Source: Thiovibrio frasassiensis (GTDB lineage Bacteria > Desulfobacterota > Desulfobulbia > Desulfobulbales > Desulfurivibrionaceae). Taken from it: a DNA stretch of 64,000 nucleotides. Below the pieces are notes generated by a model. The model saw only the letters and a list, made by a program, of their open reading frames with translations, was not told the DNA's origin and ran no database searches. The position numbers and the translations under genes are program-made. The number at the start of each line of letters is the position of its first letter. The stretch's first letter is position 1. Where the stretch lies: contig NZ_JAPHEH010000001.1 in assembly GCF_029607905.1 (NCBI RefSeq), positions 186,001-250,000 on the forward strand, written 5' to 3'. Below, piece by piece: positions 16,223-25,781 of the stretch.

Positions 16223-16380
16223 GCCGCCCCCCTGAGAACTGTGCAGCAGCGCCACATCTGCTGTGTCATCACCCTACTCAGGTGCAATAGCACTCTTCGC
16301 AGGCCTTTTCCTTGCATCTGCGGCGCTGCTGCACAGTTCTCTCCCTTCTTTTTCCGCAACCTGCTCATGCCGCCCCCCTG
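16214..16380. mobile_element. Palindromic element bracketed by a 21-bp direct repeat, between mlaF and mlaD
   Basis: The arms 16234-16253 and 16322-16341 are perfect 20-bp inverted repeats (gagaactgtgcagcagcgcc on the left). Identical 21-bp direct repeats lie at 16214-16234 and 16360-16380; each includes the tgctcatgccg of the mlaF stop / mlaD start junction. The second copy keeps an ATG overlapping the mlaF TGA. The simplest reading is insertion of a small non-coding element, duplicating the junction. Its arm sequence is shared with 1561-1576. Confidence 0.7.
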
Positions 16381-17114
16381 GTGAGAAAATGGCGCACCTT
16401 TGCGTCTCCCGAAACCAGCGCCTCTTTGGGATTGCCGGTGTTGATCATGGTGTGGCGCTCGGTGTCCAGATAGACCGAATTGGTGCCGATACCGAGGATA
16501 CTGGCCAATTCATGGGTGATCACCACAATGGTCGTTTCGAGACTGTCGCGCAATTCGAGAATCAGGTCGTCGAGACGCCTGGCGGTAAGGGGATCGAGAC
16601 CGGAAGAAGGCTCGTCGATCACCAGAATATCCGGGTCGAGGGCCATGGCCCTGGCCAGACCCGCTCGTTTTTTCATGCCGCCGCTCAGCTCGGCCGGATA
16701 AAACTCCTCAAAACCGGCCAGCCCCACCAGGGCCAACTTGAAGGAAACGATCTCCGCAATGCGGCGCGGCGAAAGCGCGGTGTACTCCTTCAGCGGCAAG
16801 GCGACATTTTCCGCCAGGGTCAGGGAACTCCACAGGGCTCCACCCTGAAACATGATCCCGAGCCGCCGTTTCAACCGCTCCTGATCTTCCGGCTCCACCC
16901 CCCAAAAATCCTCGCCATCGTAGAAAACGGTGCCCTTGGCAGGGCGTTGCAGTCCGATCAGGGCCCGCATCAGGGTCGTCTTGCCGCAGCCGTTCCCGCC
17001 CATGATCACGAAGATATCCCCTTTGTTGACCACGAAATTAAGATCCCGCTGGATGACGAACTCGCCATAGGCCATGGTCAGGTCGTGGATCTCGATCTGG
17101 GGCGCGATAGTCAT
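16365..17114 (-). CDS. mlaF: MlaF-type ABC transporter ATPase
   Basis: 249 residues. Walker A GGNGCGKTTLMRAL near residue 35, signature LSGGMKKRAGLARAMALDPD near 140, Walker B ILVIDEPSSGLDPLTARRLD just after, and the H-loop VVITHEL near 195. The C-terminus VSGDAKVRHFLTRGAA is typical of MlaF. It powers lipid transport together with the STAS-MlaE permease upstream and the MCE protein downstream. It starts 6 nt after the permease stop. Confidence 0.92.
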   Translation of the reverse strand: MTIAPQIEIHDLTMAYGEFVIQRDLNFVVNKGDIFVIMGGNGCGKTTLMRALIGLQRPAKGTVFYDGEDFWGVEPEDQERLKRRLGIMFQGGALWSSLTLAENVALPLKEYTALSPRRIAEIVSFKLALVGLAGFEEFYPAELSGGMKKRAGLARAMALDPDILVIDEPSSGLDPLTARRLDDLILELRDSLETTIVVITHELASILGIGTNSVYLDTERHTMINTGNPKEALVSGDAKVRHFLTRGAA

Positions 17115-17120
17115 GGCCTG

Positions 17121-18335
17121 TTAGATTCCCAATCGGTAATAGATGATGGTCATAATCGAAGCCGAAATGGTGATCAGCAGGATGGCGGTCACCACCGCCG
17201 AGGTTGCCGCCTCGCCCACCGATTCGGCGCTTCTCCCGCACTGAATGCCGCGCAGGCAGCCGGCATAGGCGACCATGGCCCCGTAGACGCTGCCCTTGGA
17301 AAGTCCCACCAAAATATGTTTGAGCGACAAGGCGCGCAGGGTTTCGGTGTAATACTCGAACATGCCGATATCAAAGATGGTGGTCGAAACCAGCATCCCG
17401 GCGAACATCCCGACAAAACCGGCATAGAAGGTGAGGATCGGCACCATCAGCATCAGGGCCAAGATCCGGGGCAGGACCAGAAAATCCACCGGCGAGATGC
17501 CCAGGGCCTTGAAGGCGTCGATCTCTTCATTGACCTGCATGGTCCCGAGCTGGGCGGCGAAGGCCGCGCCGGTACGCCCGGCGATGATGACGCCGGTCAT
17601 CAGGGCACCGATTTCGCGGACCATGCCGATGGCCACCAGATCGGCAATGAAGATCTGGGCGCCGACCAGCCGGAGCTGATCCGCACCCAGATAGGCGAGA
17701 ATGAGCCCGACGAGAAAACTGATCACCGAGACGATGACCAGGGCCCGGGGCCCGACCTCTTCGATCTCCCACCAGAGATCGCTCAAGCGAAACCGGGCCC
17801 GACCCCGCAACAATCGACCGAAAGAGGCGGTGATCTCCCCTAAAAAATAGAGCATCGCGGGCGCGCCGCGGAAAAATTCCAACGTTGCCGTGCCCACCTG
17901 AAAAAACAGGCTCCGTTTGCCGTTGCGGTGCTTGACCACCTTCTTTTCGGGAACGGCACCGGCCATTTCCAGGAGCCGGCGAACCCCCTGGGGCAATCCC
18001 TCCTGATCGATGCCGACCCCGCGTTCAGCGCAGAGTTTGAGCAGAGTCCGGAGAAAGGCGAGAAATCCGGTGTCCCAGGCGGAGAGCTGCGTGGTATCGA
18101 AGGAAAGGCGGCGCAAGTCCTCTCCCTGCTCGGTCAGAATCACCCCGGCGGCGGGCAGATCCTGATCCAGGCACCAGCGGCCGGCACAAGAGACCTGCAG
18201 CAGATCACCACCGATGCGGTGCATATCGAGCTGCCACTTTTTTTCGCCGCTGTTATGGAGTCGGTTGAAGGCCACATCCGCACCATTGCCAAGCTCAATT
18301 TGTTTGAAACAAGCAACCACCGCCCATTGCATCAA
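17121..18335 (-). CDS. mlaE: MlaE permease with N-terminal STAS (MlaB-like) domain
   Basis: Up to 404 residues. The N-terminal ~130 residues look like a STAS domain (LSFDTTQLSAWDTGFLAFLR), the part played by separate MlaB in enterobacteria. The rest is MlaE: VGPRALVIVSVISFLVGLIL, VREIGALMTGVIIAGRTGAA and the MQVNEEIDAFKALG coupling helix, then SFVVE-like final segments ending TIIYYRLGI. So MlaE and MlaB are fused, and the operon is (B)E-F-D-lipoprotein. ATG 18224 (MHRIGGDLLQV) is an alternative start that keeps the whole STAS domain. Confidence 0.88.
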   Translation of the reverse strand: MMQWAVVACFKQIELGNGADVAFNRLHNSGEKKWQLDMHRIGGDLLQVSCAGRWCLDQDLPAAGVILTEQGEDLRRLSFDTTQLSAWDTGFLAFLRTLLKLCAERGVGIDQEGLPQGVRRLLEMAGAVPEKKVVKHRNGKRSLFFQVGTATLEFFRGAPAMLYFLGEITASFGRLLRGRARFRLSDLWWEIEEVGPRALVIVSVISFLVGLILAYLGADQLRLVGAQIFIADLVAIGMVREIGALMTGVIIAGRTGAAFAAQLGTMQVNEEIDAFKALGISPVDFLVLPRILALMLMVPILTFYAGFVGMFAGMLVSTTIFDIGMFEYYTETLRALSLKHILVGLSKGSVYGAMVAYAGCLRGIQCGRSAESVGEAATSAVVTAILLITISASIMTIIYYRLGI

Positions 18336-18519
18336 GCAGGATATTTCCCTATAAATATCATGGAGAATCGCCCCAACACTGTCAACCGGAAAACACGGGG
18401 CCGGTTCCTGCCTGTGCCAACAGAACTACGGTCGATATAGCCGCACACCTCTGCGAATCCAGGGAAAGGGGTCGCCGCGAGCGGGGCGATTCGTCATGCC
18501 CCGTTCCGTTTCTTCCCTC

Positions 18520-18554
18520 AAAAAAAAAGGCCGACCCCGCAGGGCCGGCCTTTT
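18520..18554. terminator. Terminator of the CheZ-like gene, bidirectional in form
   Basis: Stem ggccgaccc / gggccggcc with the loop cgca, with A and T tracts on both sides. It lies just after the stop of the minus-strand CheZ-like gene. About 180 bp between it and the STAS-mlaE start must contain the Mla operon promoter; I see no clear consensus there. Confidence 0.75.
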
Positions 18555-18579
18555 CTCCGCCTTATTTTCTCTTCTTCTG

Positions 18580-20208
18580 TTAAAATCCCAAGCCCTTCAA
18601 GAGATCGTTTACCGCATCCTGATCCAGGGAACCTTCCCCCCCCACCTCCCCGGTGGTCATAGAGTTGAGATACTTGTCCACATCCTCCTGGGCGATCCGC
18701 TTGCTCTCCTCCACGGTAACCCCGGCATTCTTCTCCTTGTTTTTCAACTGGGAGCCAAAGGAAACCACGATGGCCAGGAGCTGAACCTGGAAATCGGTGA
18801 GCAGTTTGATGATCTTCAAGATCTGCTGACCGGAGAGATCCTGAAAACTCAAGGCCTCGGTAATCCGCGAAATATCATCGGTAATGGAGGAGGCCACCTG
18901 GAAGGCATCTTCGATCTTTTGGAAGATTTCATTCTGGTCTTCAATGGTCATCAGGCCCATGCCGGAAATCTCACCGGAACGCATTTGCGCCAGATTCTCC
19001 GTCAACTCCCCAGCCATAACAAGACTTTCCGCCAGCATCCCCCCAAGCTCGGCAACCCGCGGGTCAGTCCCCTGCGTCGCGCTTTCCGGCCCAGCCGACT
19101 CGGGCAGAACTGCCTCCGGCTCAGCTGCTTCCGAGGCCGGAGCGGCCTCCTCAATCTCTTCGGTGGGCGGCACTTCCAAGGGCAGGCTCTGATCCAGAAA
19201 GATCTCCCCCTGATTGAGATCCATTTTCTTCAAAAGGTTCTGGGTCTTTGTATCAGAACAGGAAGAAAGCAGGGCGGCGAGGACATCACTTAAGGGGACG
19301 GTAAAGAAATTATCGCTGTCCGGGGCGATATCCTTGATCTTCTCTCCCATGGCCTCAACAAAACCGTTGTGATCAAAGATCTCCTCGGCCTTCTTCCTGG
19401 CCGCGGTGATATGGGTTTTCACCGTTTCGTTGGTACACAGCTCGTACATGGTCTGAAAAATCGTATCCAGGGAAAAAAGATAACGGGTTCGGATGACCAT
19501 TTCCGGGGCGGCCTCGGCCAGATCGAGCACCTCCTCCGCGGAGGATTCCTCTGTCGCCGCACCGCCACCTTCTTCCTGCATGGCAACAATCAGCGCATTG
19601 GCCTGGCTTATTTTTTCCTGCAGGCTCTGCAGGGTTGCTTCGGCGGACTGGGCGCCTTCCTCTCCAGCCGTTACAGCCGCGGCCTGAAAAGCGCTATGGG
19701 TTTTCAGGGAGAGGAGCAGCTCCTTTACGCCATCGGTCTGGTTCTGGACCTTTTCCACCTGATCCATGATCTCCATGGTGGCCCGTTCCGTCATGGAAAC
19801 AATATCGTGCAACTGGTTTTTTGCGTCCTCGATCTTTTCTCCGGCCTCATCAAGCTCCACCCGCTTCATGCGCCGGTCTTCCAGGGGGATTTCCCCCATG
19901 GTCGAGCTCAAGCTTTTTGCCAACTTTCCGATATCATTAAAGATATCGGTCGAAACCTTTTTGTAGTAGTCATCCCCTTCAAGCCCACCGGACTGCACGG
20001 CTGAGATCACATCCACCTGTGCCGCTTCGGGTCCGGCAAGGGCTGGAACCGGCGGCTTTTCCTCGGCCAGGATATGCCGTACCACCTGACCGGCCCCGGT
20101 TTCCTGACCGCCAAGAACGGTTATATTATAGACCACCGTATCTGTTGCTATCCTGAAAAATCCAGCGCTTATCTCAAGATTGACTTCCGACTTTCCCGCC
20201 ATGGACAT
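18580..20208 (-). CDS. Long CheZ-like chemotaxis phosphatase
   Basis: 542 residues from ATG 20208, which has GGGAGG 6 nt upstream. Two helical CheZ-type segments are visible: residues about 90-170 (LAKSLSSTMGEIPLEDRRMK, IEDAKNQLHDIVSMTE) and a C-terminal copy with ITEALSFQDLSGQQILKIIK near 470, matching the CheZ FQDLTGQ signature. The extreme C-terminus DQDAVNDLLKGLGF resembles the CheY-binding tail of CheZ. Between them is a Pro/Glu/Ala-rich linker. CheZ is about 214 residues in E. coli, so this is a large multidomain version. Likely role: dephosphorylation of a CheY-type regulator. Confidence 0.7.
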   Translation of the reverse strand: MSMAGKSEVNLEISAGFFRIATDTVVYNITVLGGQETGAGQVVRHILAEEKPPVPALAGPEAAQVDVISAVQSGGLEGDDYYKKVSTDIFNDIGKLAKSLSSTMGEIPLEDRRMKRVELDEAGEKIEDAKNQLHDIVSMTERATMEIMDQVEKVQNQTDGVKELLLSLKTHSAFQAAAVTAGEEGAQSAEATLQSLQEKISQANALIVAMQEEGGGAATEESSAEEVLDLAEAAPEMVIRTRYLFSLDTIFQTMYELCTNETVKTHITAARKKAEEIFDHNGFVEAMGEKIKDIAPDSDNFFTVPLSDVLAALLSSCSDTKTQNLLKKMDLNQGEIFLDQSLPLEVPPTEEIEEAAPASEAAEPEAVLPESAGPESATQGTDPRVAELGGMLAESLVMAGELTENLAQMRSGEISGMGLMTIEDQNEIFQKIEDAFQVASSITDDISRITEALSFQDLSGQQILKIIKLLTDFQVQLLAIVVSFGSQLKNKEKNAGVTVEESKRIAQEDVDKYLNSMTTGEVGGEGSLDQDAVNDLLKGLGF

Positions 20209-20332
20209 GCTCAGCCTCCCGCTGCTGTTCCTCTGCCTGCTCCCTGCCTGCCCCACAAGAGGGGTACTCTTACCCCATCGGCAAGGTGCCAATTTTCTTG
20301 AATATTTTACACCGTATCACTGCGCAGCCCAT

Positions 20333-20707
20333 TCAGGCCGAAACTTTCCCGGAAAAACTGACCCCGGTTTCATAGCCGCCCGGCTTGCTCCGGCTGTTCG
20401 CCACCCAGGAGACCATGCCGACGGCCCGCAACACCCCGACATCCTCTTCCACCTTGGTGGCGATCCATTTCCCCTCTGCCACCGCATGCCAGCCGGGAAA
20501 CTCAAGAACCATCACCAACTGACTGCCCAGGGGCAGCGCTTCCTCCGCCATAAAACAGAGGCCGCCCCCGCTAATATCGAGCAATTGTCCTTCCCGGTAA
20601 GGAATATCCGCCAGGAGATCTTCCAGCCTGGTAAAACGAACACGCAGGTTTTTGCCCACCCGCTCATCCTGACGCCGCTCCTCGCTCGACTCCTCTTGCA
20701 CCATCAT
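20333..20707 (-). CDS. PilZ domain protein
   Basis: 124 residues from ATG 20707 (ATG 20704 also possible), with AAGGG upstream. An N-terminal RRQDERVGKNLRVRF stretch (c-di-GMP binding arginines of the RxxxR type) and LLDISGGGLCFMAEE (the DxSxxG motif) mark a PilZ domain. It follows the isochorismatase-type gene and precedes the CheZ-like gene on the same strand. A link between c-di-GMP and chemotaxis output is a plausible inference. Confidence 0.82.
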   Translation of the reverse strand: MMVQEESSEERRQDERVGKNLRVRFTRLEDLLADIPYREGQLLDISGGGLCFMAEEALPLGSQLVMVLEFPGWHAVAEGKWIATKVEEDVGVLRAVGMVSWVANSRSKPGGYETGVSFSGKVSA

Positions 20708-20802
20708 AGTTCGCCCTTCCCTTGCATATTGATCCCGGTCCAGCCAAGGCCACCTCTCCTGTTCTACCTGTTTTTCCCGGAAATAAGCAACCCCCCTGCC
20801 GA

Positions 20803-21366
20803 TTATTTGATAAACGGCAGGATAGCCTTGAAAGCCGGAGTGCCCGCCTTCTGCAGCCATTCGTAGATGATCATCTCCGTATTGGCAACGATGCCGCCGA
20901 TCTCGCTGATCCGGGCAAGCCCGGTCGCATAGTTTTTCTCCACCCGCGAGGCCACACCATCGGCCGGCACCCACATCCGGTAGCCTTGCAACAGGCCGCC
21001 GGCCACCGTCTGGTAGATGCAGATATGGGTTTCCACCCCGCAGACCACGATGGTGTTGATCTCCTTGGGTAAACGCTTCGCCGCCGCCCCAATGGGCCCG
21101 TTGGCAAAACAACCGAACTCCAGCTTATCGAGCGGGATGACCCCGGCCAATTCCGCCTGAATCTCCGGGAGCAAGGCGCCGATCCGGGCCGCATACTGGG
21201 TCGTGGCAAGAATCGGCACCCCAAGGATGTTGGCCGCCTTCATCAGCAGCGCCGCGTTCTTCACCACCTCGTCCCTGGCCGGAATGGCCTGCATCATCCG
21301 CTCCTGGATATCCACGACCAAGAGGGCGCATTGTTCCGGCGCCAAACGGTAGAGTGTTTCTCTCAT
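20803..21366 (-). CDS. Isochorismatase-fold hydrolase
   Basis: 187 residues. The catalytic triad of the family is visible: Asp in [10 protein letters not shown] (near 18), Lys in LDKLEFGCF (near 84) and Cys in [13 protein letters not shown] (near 118). The family includes nicotinamidases and isochorismatases; this length and ETHICIYQ fit the YcaC/hydrolase branch of unknown substrate. It is transcribed divergently from asnS. The ribosome-binding site is GGAGAAAGTA upstream of ATG 21366. Confidence 0.85.
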   Translation of the reverse strand: MRETLYRLAPEQCALLVVDIQERMMQAIPARDEVVKNAALLMKAANILGVPILATTQYAARIGALLPEIQAELAGVIPLDKLEFGCFANGPIGAAAKRLPKEINTIVVCGVETHICIYQTVAGGLLQGYRMWVPADGVASRVEKNYATGLARISEIGGIVANTEMIIYEWLQKAGTPAFKAILPFIK

Positions 21367-21502
21367 TACTTTCTCCTTTCACCGTCAAAAATCATTCCTG
21401 ATATTTCCTTGTACCTGGAAAAATGTATTGCAAAGAACCATTATTTATCCATACTTAGGAAAATTCTCAAGAACTCTTCAGCACCAACCGGATACCACTG
21501 CC

Positions 21503-22894
<1,392 letters not shown>

Positions 22895-22902
22895 GCCAAG
22901 AC

Positions 22903-23697
22903 GTGAGCCAAGACATCCGGGCCGACCGCATCTATGGCCACGCGCGGTACACCGCCCTCTATGACCTGGAGCTGGCAAATTTCCGCGCGGATCTCCCCTT
23001 TTATCGCCAACACCTGCCCGCTCCCCCCCGCACCATTCTCGAACTGGGTTGCGGCACCGGCCGAGTCAGCCGGGCTCTGGCCGCAGAGGGGTATCGCCTA
23101 ACCGGCGTCGATCTCTCCTTCCCCATGCTGGCCGGTGCTGCTCTCGCCGCAAAGGGAGCCACGCCGCACTATGCCTGTATGGATATAACCGCCCTGGCCT
23201 TTCGCACCACCTTTGCCGCGATCATCGCCCCATACAACACCTTCAATCTCCTCACCAACCCGGAGGGTCTGCGCGGGTGCCTGAATCAACTCCGCCATCT
23301 GCTTGCTGAAGATGGGATTCTGCTCCTGCAGCTCTATATCCCGGACCGGGAACTCCGCGGGCTGGAAGGGAAAAAACGGTTCCAGTTTCAGATCTTCGAC
23401 CAACCCGACGGCGCAAAGGTCATCAAGGAAATCCTCAAATCCACCCCGCCGCATTCCTGCCTGGTGGATATCACCGAACGCTACTACCTGCGCTTTCGGA
23501 AAGATCTCCCCAACGAAGAATGGGAGTACACCTATCAGATCCTTGGCCACGACTTTAGGCAATGGCTGGAGATTTTTGCCGAACAGGGTTTTTCCCTGAC
23601 CGCATCCTACGGCGACTATGATCTCGCCCCCTTTGTTCCGGGAGTCCATACCACCCTCCTGCTGGCGCTACACAAGGCACCACGCGTCCCTGAATAA
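22903..23697 (+). CDS. Class I SAM-dependent methyltransferase
   Basis: 264 residues with a GTG start. The SAM-binding motif ILELGCGTGRVSRALAAEG is near residue 48 and VDLSFPMLAGA follows as motif II; the fourth-strand region reads FAAIIAPYNTFNLL. The C-terminal part has no cue to substrate. It follows asnS closely and is likely co-transcribed. A terminator-like hairpin lies 85 nt downstream. Confidence 0.8.
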   Translation: MSQDIRADRIYGHARYTALYDLELANFRADLPFYRQHLPAPPRTILELGCGTGRVSRALAAEGYRLTGVDLSFPMLAGAALAAKGATPHYACMDITALAFRTTFAAIIAPYNTFNLLTNPEGLRGCLNQLRHLLAEDGILLLQLYIPDRELRGLEGKKRFQFQIFDQPDGAKVIKEILKSTPPHSCLVDITERYYLRFRKDLPNEEWEYTYQILGHDFRQWLEIFAEQGFSLTASYGDYDLAPFVPGVHTTLLLALHKAPRVPE

Positions 23698-23781
23698 TTT
23701 ATTTGCTATTCCAAAACCTTTTTGGTATCAAAAAAAATAGTAAGCAATGTGCAGTATTTTTTTTAGCTTTGTTAAAAAGTT

Positions 23782-23820
23782 TACCGCACAAACCCGAAGA
23801 TGGTTGTGCGGTATTTTGCT
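23782..23820 (+). terminator. Terminator-like hairpin upstream of the cold-shock gene
   Basis: Perfect 10-bp arms taccgcacaa (23782-23791) and ttgtgcggta (23803-23812), followed by ttttgcttt. It could end the asnS-methyltransferase transcript or act as an attenuator in the cold-shock leader. Confidence 0.6.
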
Positions 23821-23883
23821 TTAATGGGCCGGGAATACTGCGGGTTTCAAGTTAGGGTTCCAAGCAAGGAACGGAGGAATATC

Positions 23884-24084
23884 ATGTTTGAAGGCACAGT
23901 GAAGTGGTTTAACGAAGCAAAGGGCTTTGGCTTTATCGCACAGGATAATGGCAAGGATGTTTTTGTCCATTACTCCGCAATCAACAAGAATGGCTTCAAA
24001 ACTTTGGCGGAAGGCGAACGCGTCCGTTTCGAAATTGTCGACGGCCAGAAAGGCCCTGCCGCGGCCAATGTGGAACCGCTGTAA
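23884..24084 (+). CDS. CspA-family cold-shock protein
   Basis: 66 residues from ATG 23884, with GGAGG 6 nt upstream. RNP1 KGFGFIAQD and RNP2 DVFVHYSAI are intact, and the protein begins [18 protein letters not shown]. It acts as a nucleic-acid chaperone. The single-gene unit has a leader of up to about 180 nt that includes the hairpin at 23782-23812. Confidence 0.95.
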   Translation: MFEGTVKWFNEAKGFGFIAQDNGKDVFVHYSAINKNGFKTLAEGERVRFEIVDGQKGPAAANVEPL

Positions 24085-24108
24085 AGTCAACACCGACGCT
24101 AGACCACT

Positions 24109-24142
24109 CAAGGGCTCTCGCATTCGCGCAGGCCCTTTTTTT
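24109..24142 (+). terminator. Terminator after the cold-shock gene
   Basis: Stem aagggc / gcccttt around a G/C-rich loop, followed by a run of seven T about 25 nt after the stop. Confidence 0.65.
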
Positions 24143-24285
24143 ATTCCCCAGCACCCTCTTTTTTTCCTGAACCCATCTCCTGGTTTGCACTGCTTTGATT
24201 TCCCCTATACAATGAAAAAAAGCTCCGGCGTTTTTCTTGAGAGCGAAAAACGCCTGCTCAACACGAGCCGCACAGGATTTAGCGC

Positions 24286-24918
24286 ATGTTCGATTCTTCG
24301 GAACACATAAAATTCGTCATCTCCCTCTTCGCCATCGTCAACCCCATTGGCGCCATCCCCATCTACATCAGCCTCACCGACGGCTACCGTCCGGAAGACC
24401 GCGCCAGGATCGTCCGGATCACTCCCATCGCCGTGGTCGGCATCCTCCTGACCACCCTGGTCAGCGGCGAACTCATCCTCCGTTTTTTCGGGATTTCCGT
24501 CGATTCCTTTCGGGTGGGCGGCGGCATTCTCCTGTTGCTCATGGCCACCTCCATGCTCCAGGCCAAGACAAGCCGCGCCGCACATACCAGTGACGAGGCC
24601 GAAGAAACCTCGGACCGCGAAACCATCGCCATCGTGCCCCTGGCCATCCCCCTGCTTTCCGGACCGGGCGCCATCAGCACGGTTATCGTTTACGCCTACA
24701 AGGCAAAAAGTCTTTCTGCTTATCTGATTACCAGCGCGGGCATTCTCCTTATCGGCCTGGCCATCTATCTTTCCCTGCTGGCCGCGCCCTACATTACCAA
24801 AAAACTCGGCAAAACCGGGATCAACATCATCACCCGGATCATGGGGCTCATCCTCACCGCCATTGCCGTGGAATTCATCACCAGCGGGTTGAAAAACATC
24901 TTCCAGAATCTGCCCTAA
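24286..24918 (+). CDS. MarC family membrane protein
   Basis: 210 residues with six predicted membrane segments. It opens with FVISLFAIVNPIGAIPIYIS, the MarC hallmark (NPxGxxP), and has LAIPLLSGPGAISTVIV in the middle (the second conserved PGxIST motif). The C-terminus reads ITRIMGLILTAIAVEFITSG. The name comes from the mar locus, but a role in drug resistance has not been supported; transport function is unknown. Forty-one bp separate it from the universal-stress gene. Confidence 0.88.
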   Translation: MFDSSEHIKFVISLFAIVNPIGAIPIYISLTDGYRPEDRARIVRITPIAVVGILLTTLVSGELILRFFGISVDSFRVGGGILLLLMATSMLQAKTSRAAHTSDEAEETSDRETIAIVPLAIPLLSGPGAISTVIVYAYKAKSLSAYLITSAGILLIGLAIYLSLLAAPYITKKLGKTGINIITRIMGLILTAIAVEFITSGLKNIFQNLP

Positions 24919-24959
24919 GCTCCAGGCCTTCCCAGGCCACAACCAGGAGATTCCCGGCC

Positions 24960-25781
24960 ATGAAAGTCATTGCGGCAATGAACGGCCTTGTCACCTCGGA
25001 CATCGCCGCCCTCTATGCCTTGCGCTACGCAGCGCTCTTCAACTACACCCTGGGCCTGCTCCACGTTCTCAACCCCGATGACAGTCGGGATGAGGTGGAG
25101 GCGAGCATGACCACCATTGAAGAAGCGGCTGAAGAGTTTCAGGTAAAAACCGAACGCATCTTTTTGCAGGGAGAGCCGGCCCCGGCCATCCAGACCCATC
25201 TCAAGGAAACCAATGGTGACATCCTCTTCTGCAGCACCCGGATGCGCACCCGCTTTTTCGAGGATTCGCTCAGCGAAAAACTGACCCGTTTGCACCTGCC
25301 GGCCGACCTGGCCATTGTCCGGGTGGCGCATGTGGGCGCAACTACCCGCACCGAAAATATCCTGCTGCCCATCAAAGAAGACCGCCTCTCGGTGAAAAAA
25401 TTCGTCTTTCTCAGCGCCATGGCCAAGGGTTTCGACGCGGCCACCGAGATTTACAGCATCACCCTTGCAGGGAACCGACGCCTTGCCCGACTGGACATCG
25501 GCACCACCAAGGAGCTGTTCCAGAAAATCAACGCCCACCTCAGTCATTACAACAAAGCCTTCAAGCTCATGGATGTGCCGTTGCGGATCAAGCATGCCCT
25601 GGCCGAAAACGAGATCGATCAGATCCTGCACCATCTGGCGCACCACGACTTCCAACTGATGATCATCGGCGGCAGAAGGCTCTCCCCCTTCCCCCTGTTG
25701 TTCAGAGAAAACCCCATTGCCCGTCTCTTTCGCTACACCCCGGTGAACACCATCGCCTTTTATGGACGGGATGAAAAGTAA
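24960..25781 (+). CDS. Universal stress protein, two-domain
   Basis: 273 residues made of two UspA-like halves. The first begins MKVIAAMNGLVTSDIAALYA; the second begins ENILLPIKEDRLSVKKFVFL near residue 130 and ends LMIIGGRRLSPFPLLFREN followed by PIARLFRYTPVNTIAFYG. The usual ATP-binding GxxGxxxxG is modified in both halves. Its TAA overlaps the ATG of the P-type ATPase by one base, so it may regulate or stabilise the pump. Confidence 0.75.
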   Translation: MKVIAAMNGLVTSDIAALYALRYAALFNYTLGLLHVLNPDDSRDEVEASMTTIEEAAEEFQVKTERIFLQGEPAPAIQTHLKETNGDILFCSTRMRTRFFEDSLSEKLTRLHLPADLAIVRVAHVGATTRTENILLPIKEDRLSVKKFVFLSAMAKGFDAATEIYSITLAGNRRLARLDIGTTKELFQKINAHLSHYNKAFKLMDVPLRIKHALAENEIDQILHHLAHHDFQLMIIGGRRLSPFPLLFRENPIARLFRYTPVNTIAFYGRDEK

